This document shows, in pieces, positions 23,511 to 34,555 of a DNA stretch of 64,000 nucleotides. Below the pieces are notes generated by a model. The model saw only the letters and a program-made list of their open reading frames with translations. It did not search any database and was not told the origin of the DNA. The position numbers and the translations under genes are program-made. Numbering within the stretch: the stretch's first letter is position 1; each line of letters opens with the position of its first letter. Source of the stretch: Heterocephalus glaber (taxonomy: Eukaryota; Chordata; Mammalia; Rodentia; Bathyergidae); the NCBI RefSeq assembly GCF_000247695.1, contig NW_004624734.1, positions 12,956,679-13,020,678 of the forward strand, read 5' to 3'.

Positions 23511-25756
23511 TAACTTGTTCTTTTTTTCTGTCAAAGAGGAGATCTTTATGACGCCACCTGTCTTTCATTGAGTACCCAAAGGTAAGGCCTCGTACTTGAC
23601 TCTTACATCTCTGGGCCTCATACTTGACTTTTTTCCCAGCGAGGGAGCCAGGACTTTGCGCACCATGAGCTGTAGCCAAGACATGGCTGTGTGGCCCCAA
23701 ATAGCCCATTATTGTTTAGTTACTCCATGTGGGCTCTGCGGGTTTATTCTGTGCAGTTGCTGAAGAGTGGCGTACTATAGTAAATGAGATACTTGGGTCA
23801 GGATTAGGAGAAACCACAGTCTAGTTAGTTACCCACGAGGCCCAGTTGCTTTTAATTGCTTTGTCTTAGGTCTTTTTGGTATAAGACACTCTGAAAGTCA
23901 CCTTGATGAAAACAAAAGCCTTAGAACTGAGATAATCTCACTGTAGAAAGGTTTGCACGGCAGCTGTGGCCCTCCCTGGAGCGGACCATGCTTGTGTGCC
24001 TGTGACAAAAAGGCCTGGTCCTTGGCTTAGGGCTCCACGGGAGCCTTTGATGATGGAGTCAGGCCAGCCTCCTGCTGATGGTACAGGAGCTGATAGCTTT
24101 GGTGGTTTGTTTTACCTTAGCCCAATTTGGTAATTCTTGATCTTCCCATCCTCCCCCATTTCTTCACTCCTTACCTTTTGACTTGCTTTAGAAAGTGTGC
24201 TGCAAAGCTTTTTCTGCAAGAAAAGAAGGAAGAACCAGGGCATTGATTGCCTGTTTTACTTGGGAGGTCTCATCAGATCCTGTGAACCATTCTGGACTTA
24301 AAAATATATACATAAAGGAAAGGCCGCATAGGAGCATTCCATTTTCTAAAGCGGGCGGGCTTTCAGGTCTTTAACCAGTCAGATGGTTAAACTTGGAGCA
24401 TTGGTGTTCAGCATAGACAGGTCCACCTGATCCAGACCCGTGTCGTGTCCGGCCCTTGCCTGGGGCTGGGTGACTGGGATGGTCCCTTGTGCCAACCTGA
24501 CGGAGGCTTTGTGCAATTCTTCTATGCCCAGCGCACCCCAAACAGTTAATTCCACCTGTGCTGCTGCACACTGATGTTATTGATAGTATTTTAATGGGCA
24601 CTGTAAATTAATAAAGTTTGCAAGAAAAGTACTTGAACTGATGGCTGAAATATAAAAAATTGAAACTTTTAAAAAAGATTTTAGGAATAATTGATGTTTA
24701 ATGCTCCTTTTGTGGTATCTGCTTGGACATCCCCCTCCCCACCCTCCAGCCCATGTGAGTGAAATGGTTTTCTTGTTTGCTTTCTGAACGTTGGAAGACA
24801 ACATCAGGCTTTCTGTTGTACAGTAGCTGTGAAAATAAGGGAGTCTGTGGCCGAAACCATGGAGTAGGCATGGGTTTAGGTAATTTAACTTCTTTTCTTT
24901 ACAAATCAGTTAATATTTACAAATGACTTTATCAAACAGTTTGGGTCCATTCGGTCACTTGAAAGCATGCAGCCAGAGAGTGACTGCTCCTCAGCCTCTT
25001 GCCAGTTCCAGTGGGGCCCAGAGGACCTAGGTTCTTTTGAATATGCTGATCAGGCTAGATGCCTCCACCCAGCCCCAAGGTGGGCCTCTGAGGGAGCTTT
25101 CCTCGCTCAGTGGAACAGTTCTAGAAAAGTTGCATTTTAAAGTTTGACTTCTAAAGATTCATTTGTTACGGGCTGGAGCATGTTGCTGTGAACTGAGGAA
25201 TCCAAAAAACAAATATTGGGTCCTGGCTTAGGTTTCTCATTGTTGCCTGAGAGCTTTTGTTTCTCGGGGAAGATAATTACAGAATTCCATTCCAAGCATA
25301 AATGTTGTTCTTTTGTGAGCAAGTTGGAAAAAAGCAAGTGGGTTATTTTCCATTTTTGTAAAATGGTACCAACATAAGGTTGTTTAAAAACATAACTCTA
25401 ATTTTTAGAGCAGAGATGGAGTTTTGTGGGTATCTCAGCCCTCTTTTTTCTTTAATATTTCCAATCTGACAAAATTAAAGATTTTTAGAAGAGAATACAT
25501 GTGTTCTTCAGAGTGGACGCTGAAAGATAAAGGCTTCTCATTTTTTGGATAGATTTGATAGAAAGATTATATTATTGTATCCATATAATCTAGGAAGAAC
25601 ATGTTCATTTGGTCTGTCAAACTTAATACAAGGAAGATTGAAGAGAATTTTATGGTATTCTATTGTCAGCACAATGTTTAAGTCAACAAATAAATGAGAA
25701 GCTTTTAAGAACAACTATGGTAATTCCATACAACTATGTCTGTATTAATACCTTCA

Positions 25757-25776
25757 TATTTTAATTTCCTTTGCAG
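25757..25776 (+). promoter_or_regulatory. FOXN3: FOXN3 splice acceptor and polypyrimidine tract
   Basis: A T-rich run ending TTTCCTTTGCAG directly precedes the exon. A second AG follows at once (CAG|AG), so an acceptor two bases downstream is possible, but it would break the forkhead reading frame. The first AG is therefore the one expected to be used. Confidence 0.85.
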
Positions 25777-25889
25777 AGTATCGGGAAAGGGTCATTGTGG
25801 TGCATAGACCCAGAGTATAGACAAAATCTAATTCAGGCTTTGAAAAAGACACCTTACCACCCACCTCCCACTCCTCAGGCATATCAAAG
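25777..25889 (+). CDS. FOXN3: FOXN3 internal coding exon (end of the forkhead domain)
   Basis: This 113-bp exon encodes 37 residues plus two bases of the next codon. It opens with [14 protein letters not shown], continues [11 protein letters not shown], and ends [12 protein letters not shown]. The first part is the end of the winged-helix (forkhead) domain, covering strand 3/wing 2 and the basic C-terminal tail. FOXN3 (CHES1) is a nuclear transcriptional repressor that binds forkhead sites and acts in checkpoint and metabolic gene control. IDPEYRQ separates it from its paralogue FOXN2, which as I recall reads VDPEYKP. The acceptor is TTTCCTTTGCAG, with AG at 25775-25776. The donor is AAAG|GTAAGC. 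The exon starts in phase 0 and ends in phase 2. Human FOXN3, as I remember it, carries about eight more residues between PYHP and PQAYQ. Their absence here may be a rodent-lineage deletion. No stop or frameshift is seen. Neighbouring coding exons are outside the window. Confidence 0.93.
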
Positions 25890-25895
25890 GTAAGC
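25890..25895 (+). promoter_or_regulatory. FOXN3: FOXN3 splice donor
   Basis: AAAG|GTAAGC is a near-consensus 5' splice site for U1. It leaves the exon in phase 2, so the last codon (AG plus one base) is completed by the next exon, giving S or R. S is expected from FOXN3 of other mammals. Confidence 0.85.
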
Positions 25896-26954
25896 AGCTC
25901 AGATTTTTCTTTTTTTGGTCTACTGAAATCGCATTATTTTGGCAGACAGGCACTAAAACCAATTTAATAGGCTGTATGAAATTTTAAAAATAACTGCAGC
26001 TAAATGAGAAAGAAATTAAGTGCTATTAGGAGGCATATCCATTGTTGTATTTCCTGCAGACCTTACCGCTTCTGCTGCTTTGAAGGAATGTGTTTCCAGA
26101 AGGCTCCATCGTGGGTAAAATAATGTCTTTCTGGGTAGAAACATTTACAAAGACAAGTCGACATCTTTCATATCTCTCTGTGGTAGGTTTTGTCGGGATG
26201 AACATGCTGGAGTGGGTCAACCAAGTGATTTCGTCTTGCTGTATCCTGGCCGGCCTCCACAGATGTTGAGAGAAGGCTTACTGAGTTGTTGTCACTCCCG
26301 GTCTCCATGTAGATGGTGCTCCTGAGTGATAGTTTTGTTGTGGTTACTTGGTGTTTGCCTCTTCCAGAGCAGCAGAGAACAGTGGAGACTTTTTCCCTCT
26401 TCACATGCCCATTTGTCGTGAGATGGTGAGGTCATGAGTGCCATTTCTACAAATATGTAATTGGAGGGTTAAGCAGCTTGTCACTGTTTAGAAAAGCAGT
26501 ATTAATGTTAGATTCCAAGAAAGAGGTGTAGAACACAGAACCAAATTTAAAAGTGGATTTGGTCTATACATTGTGCTTGGGTTTGAGGTACATCCCTGCC
26601 ACAACAAAATTTTTTAAAAAGATGCTTAGAAATATTTCTGTTGTAACTACACAGTTAAGACACAGTATCCTTGGGCCACAAGTTCATGTTAATTGGGAAT
26701 GGCATGGTGTCAGAGATTTCAGGAGCCCTCTAGTCCACTTCTTGCAGATTTTTTTCCCGAGCCTGATGTTTGTGCTGCAGGAAAGAGCACAGAGTGATTC
26801 TCTGAAATGGCATTAATGAAGTTCTTGTGTTTCTCAGTTGAGAAGCATTCCTTCACAGGCCCTAACAATCAGTCTTCAGCAAGAGACAGGGAGGAACAGC
26901 TGGGCTCTGAGTAGACTGCTGTATGTCTGCCTTTGCTAGGCGATTAGCGTGATG

Positions 26955-27106
26955 GTAGCCATAGCAACCAGAGCATCTCCATAGTAACGCGTAGCCGAGA
27001 CAGGTGCAGTTGCATCACAAGGCTGTTTGTTGCCTGGCAAAAGGACAGGCCATTAGTGCTAAGATATACGCAGTTGCCTTAGAAACAAATAACCCTACAT
27101 AGCAAC
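26955..27106 (+). promoter_or_regulatory. Cluster of RFX X-box motifs
   Basis: GTAGCCATAGCAAC (26955-26968) matches the RFX consensus GTNRCC-N2-RGYAAC exactly. Further sites are CATAGTAAC (around 26980-26988, one good half), GTTGCC-T-GGCAAA (27029-27041), GTTGCC-TT-AGAAAC (27073-27086, one mismatch) and CATAGCAAC (27098-27106, one perfect half). RFX proteins bind X-boxes as dimers. No recognisable mobile element covers the region. It lies 1.1 kb downstream of the FOXN3 exon. Candidate intronic enhancer; binding is inferred. Confidence 0.6.
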
Positions 27107-28639
27107 TACAGTTGGTTTGCAAGGTTGGGAAAAAAAAAAAAGGCTGTAGCAGCTTTTGTCTGTGTTCATAAAAATCAGTGGAAGCATACTTTATTTGAAA
27201 TGACAACTTGAGGTCATATAGCTGTAGGAGATAAAATGGGATTTTCCAAAGCAGCCCAGCCGACATTGTAGAAATGTCCAGAAGGACAGAGCCATATGCT
27301 TAGTTTTCTCCTTGTGGCTGTAGCCACTCCTAAAATGGAAAAGTACTAGGATTGGAGTAAAGAATTGCTGGTGTATGAGGTTGGTAGGGAACATGACACT
27401 GATTATTGAACTGTTTCCCGGATTCTCGTGTTCCGTTGTCATTCTCTTCCCCTGACTCTCCAAACCTCATGGAATACACTTGCCTTTCCAGTGTGTCCCT
27501 TGGAAGTATTTTATATCCCTTTGCTTTTAGCAAGTTAAGAACCATAAGTGTTATTCACTGAGTCATATCATTGGTTCATTTAGGCCACTATTTTGTTGCC
27601 AAATGTGACCCCAAGGGAAACACAGTAATTATATAATAATTTGAAGGATTATAGGAGAGCTCTGGGGTTTGCAGGAAGACTGCATACGGGGGCACGAGGC
27701 ACTGTATGCTAGCCTTAGCCTAATGACTTCCTTTGATTTTTTAATATAGCATAAAAATGTAGATGAACCAGAGCTTTAATAGTGAAAATAACTTCCAGTG
27801 AATACTTCAGATCCTGCCTGTCACCTGCAGTTCCTTTTCTCCCTGTTGTCAGAGGTAGAGAAAAGTTTCCATCACTTGGATTTCACCTGTGTCAAGGTCA
27901 CTGGCTGTGGAGTGACAGGACAGGTCAGATTGTATCTCACCTCTTCCATGCCTTAGCACTACGAGAGCCCCTCTCATTGCTGGAAACTGTCCTGCTTTCA
28001 TGCAGAAGCCTAGCGTTTGCTTCGGGATCCTCTAGTGTGTGAACTTATTATACTAAAGCTATGTGATTATATGGGCGATTATATGGTATTTCTGTGGCTT
28101 ACGATGATACGATGTTCAGCTCAATTCTAAGCTGTTGGCCCACTTGTTGATTGACTCTGGAAAGATGAAAGTGGAACAAAGCAAGTCATTAGATGGGGGA
28201 CCAAAAAACGCTTACTGACAGAATCTGACCAGTCCATTGTGATGCAGGGATCACCTGTCAGCCTTTGTAGGGTTGCTATGAAGGGCACCTGGGAGGGAAA
28301 TGCTTGGCTTCCACGGAACTGGTGCTTAGCGTGGTAAAGAAGGTGGTGATGATACTAGATGGGCAGATATTGCTATTACTTGCAGGTGTGCTTGGCGAGT
28401 GGCACTGATCTGAGCTGCAGGTGGCTGTGAACTGCAGGGAAAACAAGGCATCTGAAAACACTACTCACCATGTTCATGTTCAGTATAGTGCTGCATACTG
28501 TAGTGGGTTGACTTGAGCCTCTGTTTTTCACTATGCCCTTTCATATGTTAGCCTGTTCCCCTACCCCTGCCTTTTTTAATATACCAAGTTTGTGAATTGT
28601 TTGTGACTGAAATGCAAATTGCTCAGTCACATTAGCCCT

Positions 28640-29095
28640 TGCGTTAATTTCCTTGTGCTGCTGTAACAGAGTACTATAAACGAATGACTCAAACAACAGA
28701 AATGTATTACCCTCTGGTTCTGGAGGCAAGAAGTTGCAGATGAAGAGTCGTAGCACTGGTTTCTTCTGACACCGCGGGGGAGAATCTGGTCCTGCCTCTC
28801 CCTTGGCTTCTGGTGGCTTGCTGACAATCTTTGGTGCTCTTGACTTGTAGAAGCATCGCCCTCATCTCTGCCTGTACCGTCACATGATGTTTGCTCTCTG
28901 TGCTGTCTCTGAACTTGTCTTTCCAGAAGGACATGGGTCATACTGGATGAGAGACCTACCTTATTCTAGCATGACCTCATATTAACTTCTCCAGTGACTC
29001 AGTTCTCAAATAAGTCAGTGGTGAGGTACTGGCAGATAGGACCTTCACATACATAAATCTTAGGGGGACATAATTCAACACTTATTCTGCCCCTC
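28640..29095 (-). mobile_element. MLT1-type LTR (ERVL-MaLR)
   Basis: 'ttccttgtgctgctgtaacagagtactataaacgaatgactcaaacaacagaaatgtatt', 'ttctggaggcaagaagt', 'cttggcttctggtggc' and 'agggggacataattcaacac' are the reverse-complement MLT1 landmarks. Confidence 0.85.
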
Positions 29096-29129
29096 TTCCC
29101 CTTTAAAGTGAGACATTTTGGTGGTAAAA

Positions 29130-29595
29130 ATATGAAAAAGCAGAAAAAAAATGTTCAAAACACAAAATGGTGGGGTATGTCAGAGGGACAAGGGAACCAT
29201 CCTGAAATTACTCTCGTTAGCCAAGCTGGGACAATTGGCGCAATGAAGTAAATACTTATTGCATTATTGCGCAAAGTATCAGTATTTGTGGGCCCATTTT
29301 GATGTAAATAATTGGAAAAATGAGAGAAAAGATAAGCTTCCCAGAGAGAAGAATTCCACAAAATTTATGTGGCTATTCTTGAATTCAGGGTTGAACATGA
29401 CTACCCACCTCTGAGTGGCTACACTTAATAACTAAGTATGGAGTACGGAAAAGAATGGGAAAGTAAGTTTGTAATAGAAAAACCTGGCAAACACCACCTA
29501 CCTATCAAAGCTAACATCGTTGGTGATGGGGAGTTGATAGCAGATACCTTTAACGTTATGTCATGTCAAGTGATGAGTGTTACTCAATTTCCTTT
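29130..29595. mobile_element. Old LINE fragment, left part (L1ME/HAL1-like)
   Basis: 'gaaaaacctggcaaacaccacctacctatcaaagctaacatc' and 'gttgatagcagatacctttaacgttatgtcatgtcaagtgatgag' match a recalled old mammalian LINE. The right part continues at 29990. Family name uncertain. Confidence 0.55.
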
Positions 29596-29599
29596 CACC

Positions 29600-29925
29600 A
29601 TGACAGAGACCTGAGATCAGTCAACTTGTAAGGAAGAAAGGTTTATTTTGGCTCACAGTTTCAGTCTATGGTCACCTGATCCTGTCATTTTGGGCCTGTG
29701 GCAGTAGATTCTGTCATGACAAGAGTACATGGTGGAGAAGGCAAGAAGGCTGCTCACCTCACATTGTGGATGGAAAGCAAAGAGAAGAGGAGCAGGCGGT
29801 CTCAATAACCCTTTCAGGGCATGTCCCCCACTGACCCAACCTTCCCCCACTTCCTAAAGGTTCCACCACCTCCCAGTTGTGCCATAGGCTGACAACCAAG
29901 CCTCTGGCACAGTGGTTGCAAACCT
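29600..29925. mobile_element. MaLR-like LTR or URR1-type repeat, copy 2
   Basis: 'ggaagaaaggtttattttggctcacagtttcagtctatggtcacctgatcctgtc' to 'cctaaaggttccaccacctcccagttgtgccataggctgacaaccaagcctctgg'. It shares its core with the copies at 5290 and 45000 and splits the old LINE around it. Confidence 0.72.
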
Positions 29926-29989
29926 AAGGCACACATGGAGCAGCAGGCTGTTTGTTATCATTGAAAGCTCTGAAAGGTTGCCCATCATA

Positions 29990-30412
29990 CATGGTTCTTT
30001 GCGGGACATAACACTAGTCATCCTCCCCCAAACCTGTAACCTTAGTTTAATGCATGGGTGAAATGATTATGTCCTCCAGGAGGAACACTGTATGAAATAG
30101 ATGCCCGATTAGCATTCTTCAAAGCTGTCAAGGTCATTATAAACAAGGGAAGTCTGAGAGGATGCTTAAGGAGACGGGATGACTAACATGATCTTGGAAG
30201 GCATGCTGGAATAGAAAAGGACACTAGAGAAAAAGTAGTGAAATATGAATAAATTATGCAGTTTAGTTTAAAGTAATGTGCCAGCATTGGTTCTTCAGTT
30301 ATGACAAATGTCCCATAGTAATGTAAGATGTTAACATTACAGGCAACGGAATGGGGAATATATGGGAACTCTGCTATTTTTGTATCTTTCCTGGTTGAAA
30401 TGACAGCAGTGC
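29990..30412. mobile_element. Old LINE fragment, right part
   Basis: 'ttcttcaaagctgtcaaggtcattataaacaagggaagtctgagagg', 'gcatgctggaatagaaaaggacactagagaaaaagtagtgaaatatgaataaa' and 'cagttatgacaaatgtcccatagtaatgtaagatgttaacatta' follow the same recalled consensus as 29130-29595. Confidence 0.65.
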
Positions 30413-30465
30413 AGTGCAGTTCTTAAAGCACAGAATCATTGAGTTAATCAGTTATATCAATTTTA

Positions 30466-30566
30466 TGTTTTTAATTTACTTTTTTGAGGGGGGTACTGGC
30501 GATCAAAACTCGGGACCTTGCAGTTGCAAGGCAGGCAGCAGAACCACTGAGCTAAATGCCCAGCCC
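30466..30566 (-). mobile_element. ID-like SINE with 16-bp target duplication
   Basis: 'ggtactggcgatcaaaactcgggaccttgcagttgcaaggcaggcagc' to 'actgagctaaatgcccagccc'. AGTTATATCARTTTTA at 30450-30465 and 30567-30582 (one mismatch) is the target duplication. Confidence 0.9.
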
Positions 30567-30959
30567 AGTTATATCAGTTTTAAATATCCAAATCATTTTT
30601 GGTGTAAGAAAAGTGAAATGTGCTTTACTGAGCAGTTGCCATAGTACTTTTTCGTCCCTCATCATTTCCATACATTAAGAGCTGACTGTCCAAGCCTCTT
30701 GCTTTGGCTCATTCTAGGTGGGATCTGCTGAGCTACATGAGGGGAGTCACAGTGATTTGGATACCACAATTCTTGGAACTTTATTTTTGTGAAATGCCAT
30801 TCACCTGGCTGTGTAGAGTCCCCATGGCCAAGCTCAGTGAACTAAGGCCAAATTGAGACCCAATCAGCCAGCATGAGGACTCTTAAGCCTTTGCGACGGT
30901 TGAGCATGTCCAGGTCCAGGTCTGAATGTAGATGGGAAAAGAGGAGGGAGAGATGTTGT

Positions 30960-31265
30960 TTTGGATACCTCATGTATACCCCTTCAGCAAAGTCGAGTTA
31001 TTAATTGCTGTTTTAATATTTAGCATGTTGTTACATATGTCCCTCCTTCCTAGATATGGCATTTCTCATCAAAGGTTATGGATATTTTTATATGTAGATA
31101 TTGCCAAGTTACCTACTGATTCTACACTTTGGGTCCAAACTCCACTCTCACTAGCTTCTTAATTTTCTAACTCTTTTCAGTGTGAGATGACATAGAGATA
31201 GTTTTCCCATGGGTGACCTCAACTTTTGTGATTTTGATACGTTACAGTGGGGCATTTAAACATCA
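30960..31265 (-). mobile_element. Old L1M fragment
   Basis: 'ttctcatcaaaggttatggatatttttatatgtagatattgccaagttacctactg' and 'ccaaactccactctcactagc' resemble the reverse complement of an old L1 3' region. Confidence 0.5.
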
Positions 31266-31269
31266 CAAT

Positions 31270-31362
31270 ACTAGGAGCTGGGAATTATTGTTGGATGGGA
31301 GAGCACTTGCCTGGCATGTGTGATGCCTTGGATTCAATTGCCAGCACTGCAAAAAAAAAGTT
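31270..31362 (+). mobile_element. ID-like SINE, diverged
   Basis: 'ctgggaattattgttggatgggagagcacttgcctggcatgtgtgatgccttggattcaattgccagcactgc' followed by A9. This is an old ID subtype with GCACTTGCCTGGCATG in the anticodon region. Confidence 0.78.
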
Positions 31363-32324
31363 GTAGTACCAGATTAATGCCCTGTAAATTGTTGATACTG
31401 TCATAACAGTGTTTATGGAAACAGATTGTTGTAAAAGTTGTATATATGTGAATCTCATGTGATAGTTTTACTGGGATAGCCACTAACACAAAATCAGTTT
31501 ACAGAAAAACGTTTAGCTCCTTTTTAACCATGGGTGAGGAACAGGTTTTGTGATTGATCAGACAATGTGGTTTATAGAGTTTCCTGGATGATCAGCTTTT
31601 AGAGCACAGAAATTCTAGTTTGGGAGCCAAAGCCATTATAGTTTTATGGTTTGTGGGTTTTTTTGGTAGATCCAAAGAAATCTCAGTGGCTTAAGTATGT
31701 TTCATCTGTGTGTTGGCCACCCTTAAGCTCTCAATGGCCAGACTCTGATTCCTTTGTTCCCTACTGTGCCTTCTATTTTTTGTTAAAAAAAAAATTTTTT
31801 TTTTGCTCTAACAGTAACAATGTATTTTTTGTGTGTTGTGTTTTAATGTGCCTTCACATTTGTGAAGTTAGGAAAATTTGTAAGGATTTGGATGATGTAA
31901 GGATTTATGTTTTGGATGACTTTTTCTAAAGTTTGCAAAATATTTCAAGAAAGTTTCTTTTGCTCTCACTTTTTTTTTTTTTTTTCCTTTAAAGAAAAAA
32001 AATCCCAGGCCTTTGAATCTATCATTTAGCTCTTTATGCTTCTCTTTATTTCTTTGGAGCAATTTAATGAGCCACAAAAAATACATTAATGGATTCTCCA
32101 AAGGTTTTAGCCTTTTCAGTATTGAAGTTCTTAATGAAAATGGTTGATTTTTAATGTTGACTCAGCAAAAGGTTTTGTTTCATCCTGCCTACAACCCTAT
32201 TTATGTGCTTCGTCTTTATAATTCTTTTAATGCCTACACAAAGTAATACTGCTAAGGGTGTAGAAGTCATGCGGGAGTGGTCATTGCATATTGCAGTAAA
32301 CTTAGTCCTTAGGTCCCCCTACCC

Positions 32325-32362
32325 TCTCTCTTTGAGCTGGGGATTGAAACCAGGACCTCCAG
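32325..32362 (-). mobile_element. ID-like SINE fragment
   Basis: 'gagctggggattgaaaccaggacctccagcatgctt' is the B-box half of a worn ID unit. The A-box half is lost or replaced by a T/GTT-rich stretch (32375-32428). Confidence 0.55.
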
Positions 32363-32599
32363 CATGCTTGTAATTCATTCTTTTTTTCTTTGTTTGTTTT
32401 TTATTTTACTTTTGTTGTTGTTGTTGTAATTCATTCTTTACCAGGGAGATAATCTATGGCTGAAAGAATGAGGCTGGTAATGGATGATTGGGAAACTCAT
32501 GAGTAGTAGGGAAGAGAAGGAAGGTATTTGTGGAACTCATTCTTTTAGACAATTAGAAATTTAGTAAATCCTTAAAATGTTAAGCTTGTTAGCATAACA

Positions 32600-33480
32600 G
32601 TGTTAATTCCTCCACTCCAAGTGCTGAATTTGCACACAGTCAAATATAGCTTATTCATTGCTTGGATAGAATCCCATAATTTTTAAATTTATAAGACATC
32701 TTCATTTCTGGTTATTCAGAGTGTTGTGCATTTAATAGTTGGCAGAAGAACTGCAAAGCCACAATAAAATGAGTTTTAACTGCATCAGAAGAGTTTAATT
32801 GTTAGATCATAGTGTCACTGAATGTTTTAATTCAGTCAAGCATAAAAAAGAATGGAAGGATTTAGATTAGTTGGATCACTATTATAGGTATATTTACTTG
32901 TAAGCAACATATCTGATGGAAACTATAAGCAGTTTTTTGAATGCCCCTTATATTCAATACACTTGTGGAAGTTTAATTTAAAAGGGTAAAGTATTATATA
33001 TTTGAGAGATTATATTTAAACTGTAACTTTGTGCATAGAGTAATTTTAAAAAGAGTATTAGATTTTAAAAATCAATATGAAGCTTCATTGTGCTAGATTT
33101 GTAGAATAGTGTGGTAAATTAATGTGGCAAAATAGATATGGGATTGAATGACAAGGTTTTCTAATAATAGTACCTCCAAATATATATTTTGTCCAAAAAA
33201 ATTGGAGGAGATGTATAAAAGAAAAAGGCTTCAATTATAAGGGCACACTCTTATTTTAAAAAAATGCAATAATGCCCATTTACAGTGTGAACTTTAAAAA
33301 TCCATTAGTTGGCTATAATTTTATTTTCATATCAAATCATATTATCTATTGACTTCTATTGTATTTCCTGAGTTGGTCTCATGGAATATTTTTGATCTCA
33401 GCATTTTCCCTTCCATATTCTGTCCATTGTGCATTTAATTCTCGTTCAATCCTACATTATTTTATTTAAATGGAAAACAG
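32600..33480 (+). other. AT-rich, repeat-free intron segment
   Basis: This long stretch is rich in A/T, with many TTTAAA, TTTAAAAA and ATATAT runs and no mobile element I recognise. It could be matrix-attachment-like or conserved non-coding DNA; the sequence alone does not decide. Confidence 0.4.
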
Positions 33481-33489
33481 CGCCGGTTA

Positions 33490-33660
33490 TCGGCGAGCAC
33501 TTATGTACTAGGCGTTTCTCATGAATATTGTGCTCATTCATCCAATTTCATTCTGTTTTCACACTCACTTTTCAAGTTGAATGCTTAAGCAGCAAGGCTG
33601 ATTCTATCTGTTTTACCCAGGTGCTGAGTAAAACTCGTGGTCTAGAGGGCCAGACAGAGC
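33490..33660 (-). mobile_element. MIR SINE, diverged
   Basis: 'cgagcacttatgtactaggcgtttctcatgaatattgtgctc' resembles the MIR string 'gagcacttactatgtgccaggcactg'. A CpG-rich palindrome, CGCCG-GTTAT-CGGCG at 33481-33495, lies at its edge. Confidence 0.55.
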
Positions 33661-34260
33661 CCTTGTCTCCTCTTCTCCCCTTTTGGGGTGCCCTTGCCCC
33701 CTGGTTTATATTTTAATACCAGAAGTGTTAAGATCTTTTTAAGTTTACTACTGATAAATTTCTGTTGATACTCCTGAGATGGTGGATAACAAAGAAGTTC
33801 CTTGTTTTTCATGCCTCATGTGAAGAAAGTTGAGGTGTTGATGGACCCAGTAGGGTTCTGGAGTCTTTTCAGATTTGCTTAATGTTTGTTTGCTTCTCCA
33901 GACATCCAGCTGAGGGCCTGTCAGCTTCCTGGTCAGAGCATTTTAGGCTTTTCTAGACAGGCAGAAATATCCGCAAAGCCAGGCTGTTCTGCATTCTGCA
34001 GTTGTCAAACCCCTCACCTTCCCAGAGGAGGAGAACCCTAACTGTATGTTAGAAATATGAAAGAACCATAAAGAAAAAAATGCATGAAGTCACAGTGGAA
34101 AAAAAGGGCAGCATTCTTTGTTTTGCAACAGTGTGAAAATGACAGATGTTTTATTACAATTAAAATTATAACCCTACCACTGCCATGTCTAAGCCTCCCC
34201 TTTCTCCAATTTTTGATTACATAAAGTTTGTGGACTTTAAAGATTAAAAAGTGAGGGAGA

Positions 34261-34345
34261 GGGCCGGGGATTTAGCTCAGTGGTTTCGCCGCCAGCTGCA
34301 CAAGCGCAAGGACCCGAGTTTGATCCCCGGTACGAAAAAAAAAAA
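34261..34345 (+). mobile_element. ID-like SINE with 15-bp target duplication
   Basis: 'gggccggggatttagctcagtggtttcgccgccagctgcacaagcgcaaggacccgagtttgatccccggtacg' followed by A11. AAAAAGYGAGGGAGA flanks it (from 34246, and in the tail from about 34341). Intact A and B boxes. Confidence 0.93.
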
Positions 34346-34349
34346 GCGA

Positions 34350-34555
34350 GGGAGACAGATGTGGTAGCACGTGCCTATAATCCAAGCACTCTAGGAGGCT
34401 GAGGCAGGAGGATGGCAAGCTCCAGCTCAACCCAGGCAACTGGACAACTTAGTGAGACCCTATCTCAGAATGAAACAAGGGCTGGGGATGTAGCTCAGTG
34501 CAGAGGCCTGAGTGAGATTCAGTCACCAGTAACCCCCCATAAGTAAATAAAAAGG
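34350..34555 (+). mobile_element. B1-dID-like dimeric SINE
   Basis: 'agatgtggtagcacgtgcctataatccaagcactctaggaggctgaggcagg' to 'acttagtgagaccctatctcagaatgaa', then the ID half 'gggctggggatgtagctcagtgcagaggcctgagtgag', with a TAAATAAA tail. Confidence 0.88.

Larger units (their letters stand above)
1736..25756 (+). other. FOXN3: FOXN3 intron upstream of the exon
   Basis: This is non-coding sequence 5' of the forkhead exon, and it continues to the window start through the L1. Stretches longer than 300 bases in which I recognise no element are 2170-2800, 3240-3815, 3960-4590, 4690-5285, 5560-6495, 9300-9880, 10010-11080, 11340-12500, 12905-13965, 14525-16560, 16625-17565, 17750-18045, 18830-20070, 20240-20680, 20885-21390, 21555-23415 and 23515-25750. 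10800-10980 may be a worn old repeat. 24490-24800 is repeat-free, with an E-box and homeodomain-like AT cores, and could be conserved non-coding DNA. No first exon or CpG-island promoter is visible, so the intron begins beyond the window. Confidence 0.85.

Noticed and set aside
29912..29990. Possible second small hAT element (CAGTGGTTGCAAACCT to AGGTTGCCCATCAT)
   Set aside because: The ends pair poorly and no 8-bp duplication is present, unlike the element at 55712-55915.
34261..34334. A tRNA-Ala-like gene
   Set aside because: It has A and B boxes, but the A-tail, target duplication and many siblings in the window show it is an ID-like SINE, and the acceptor stem does not pair.
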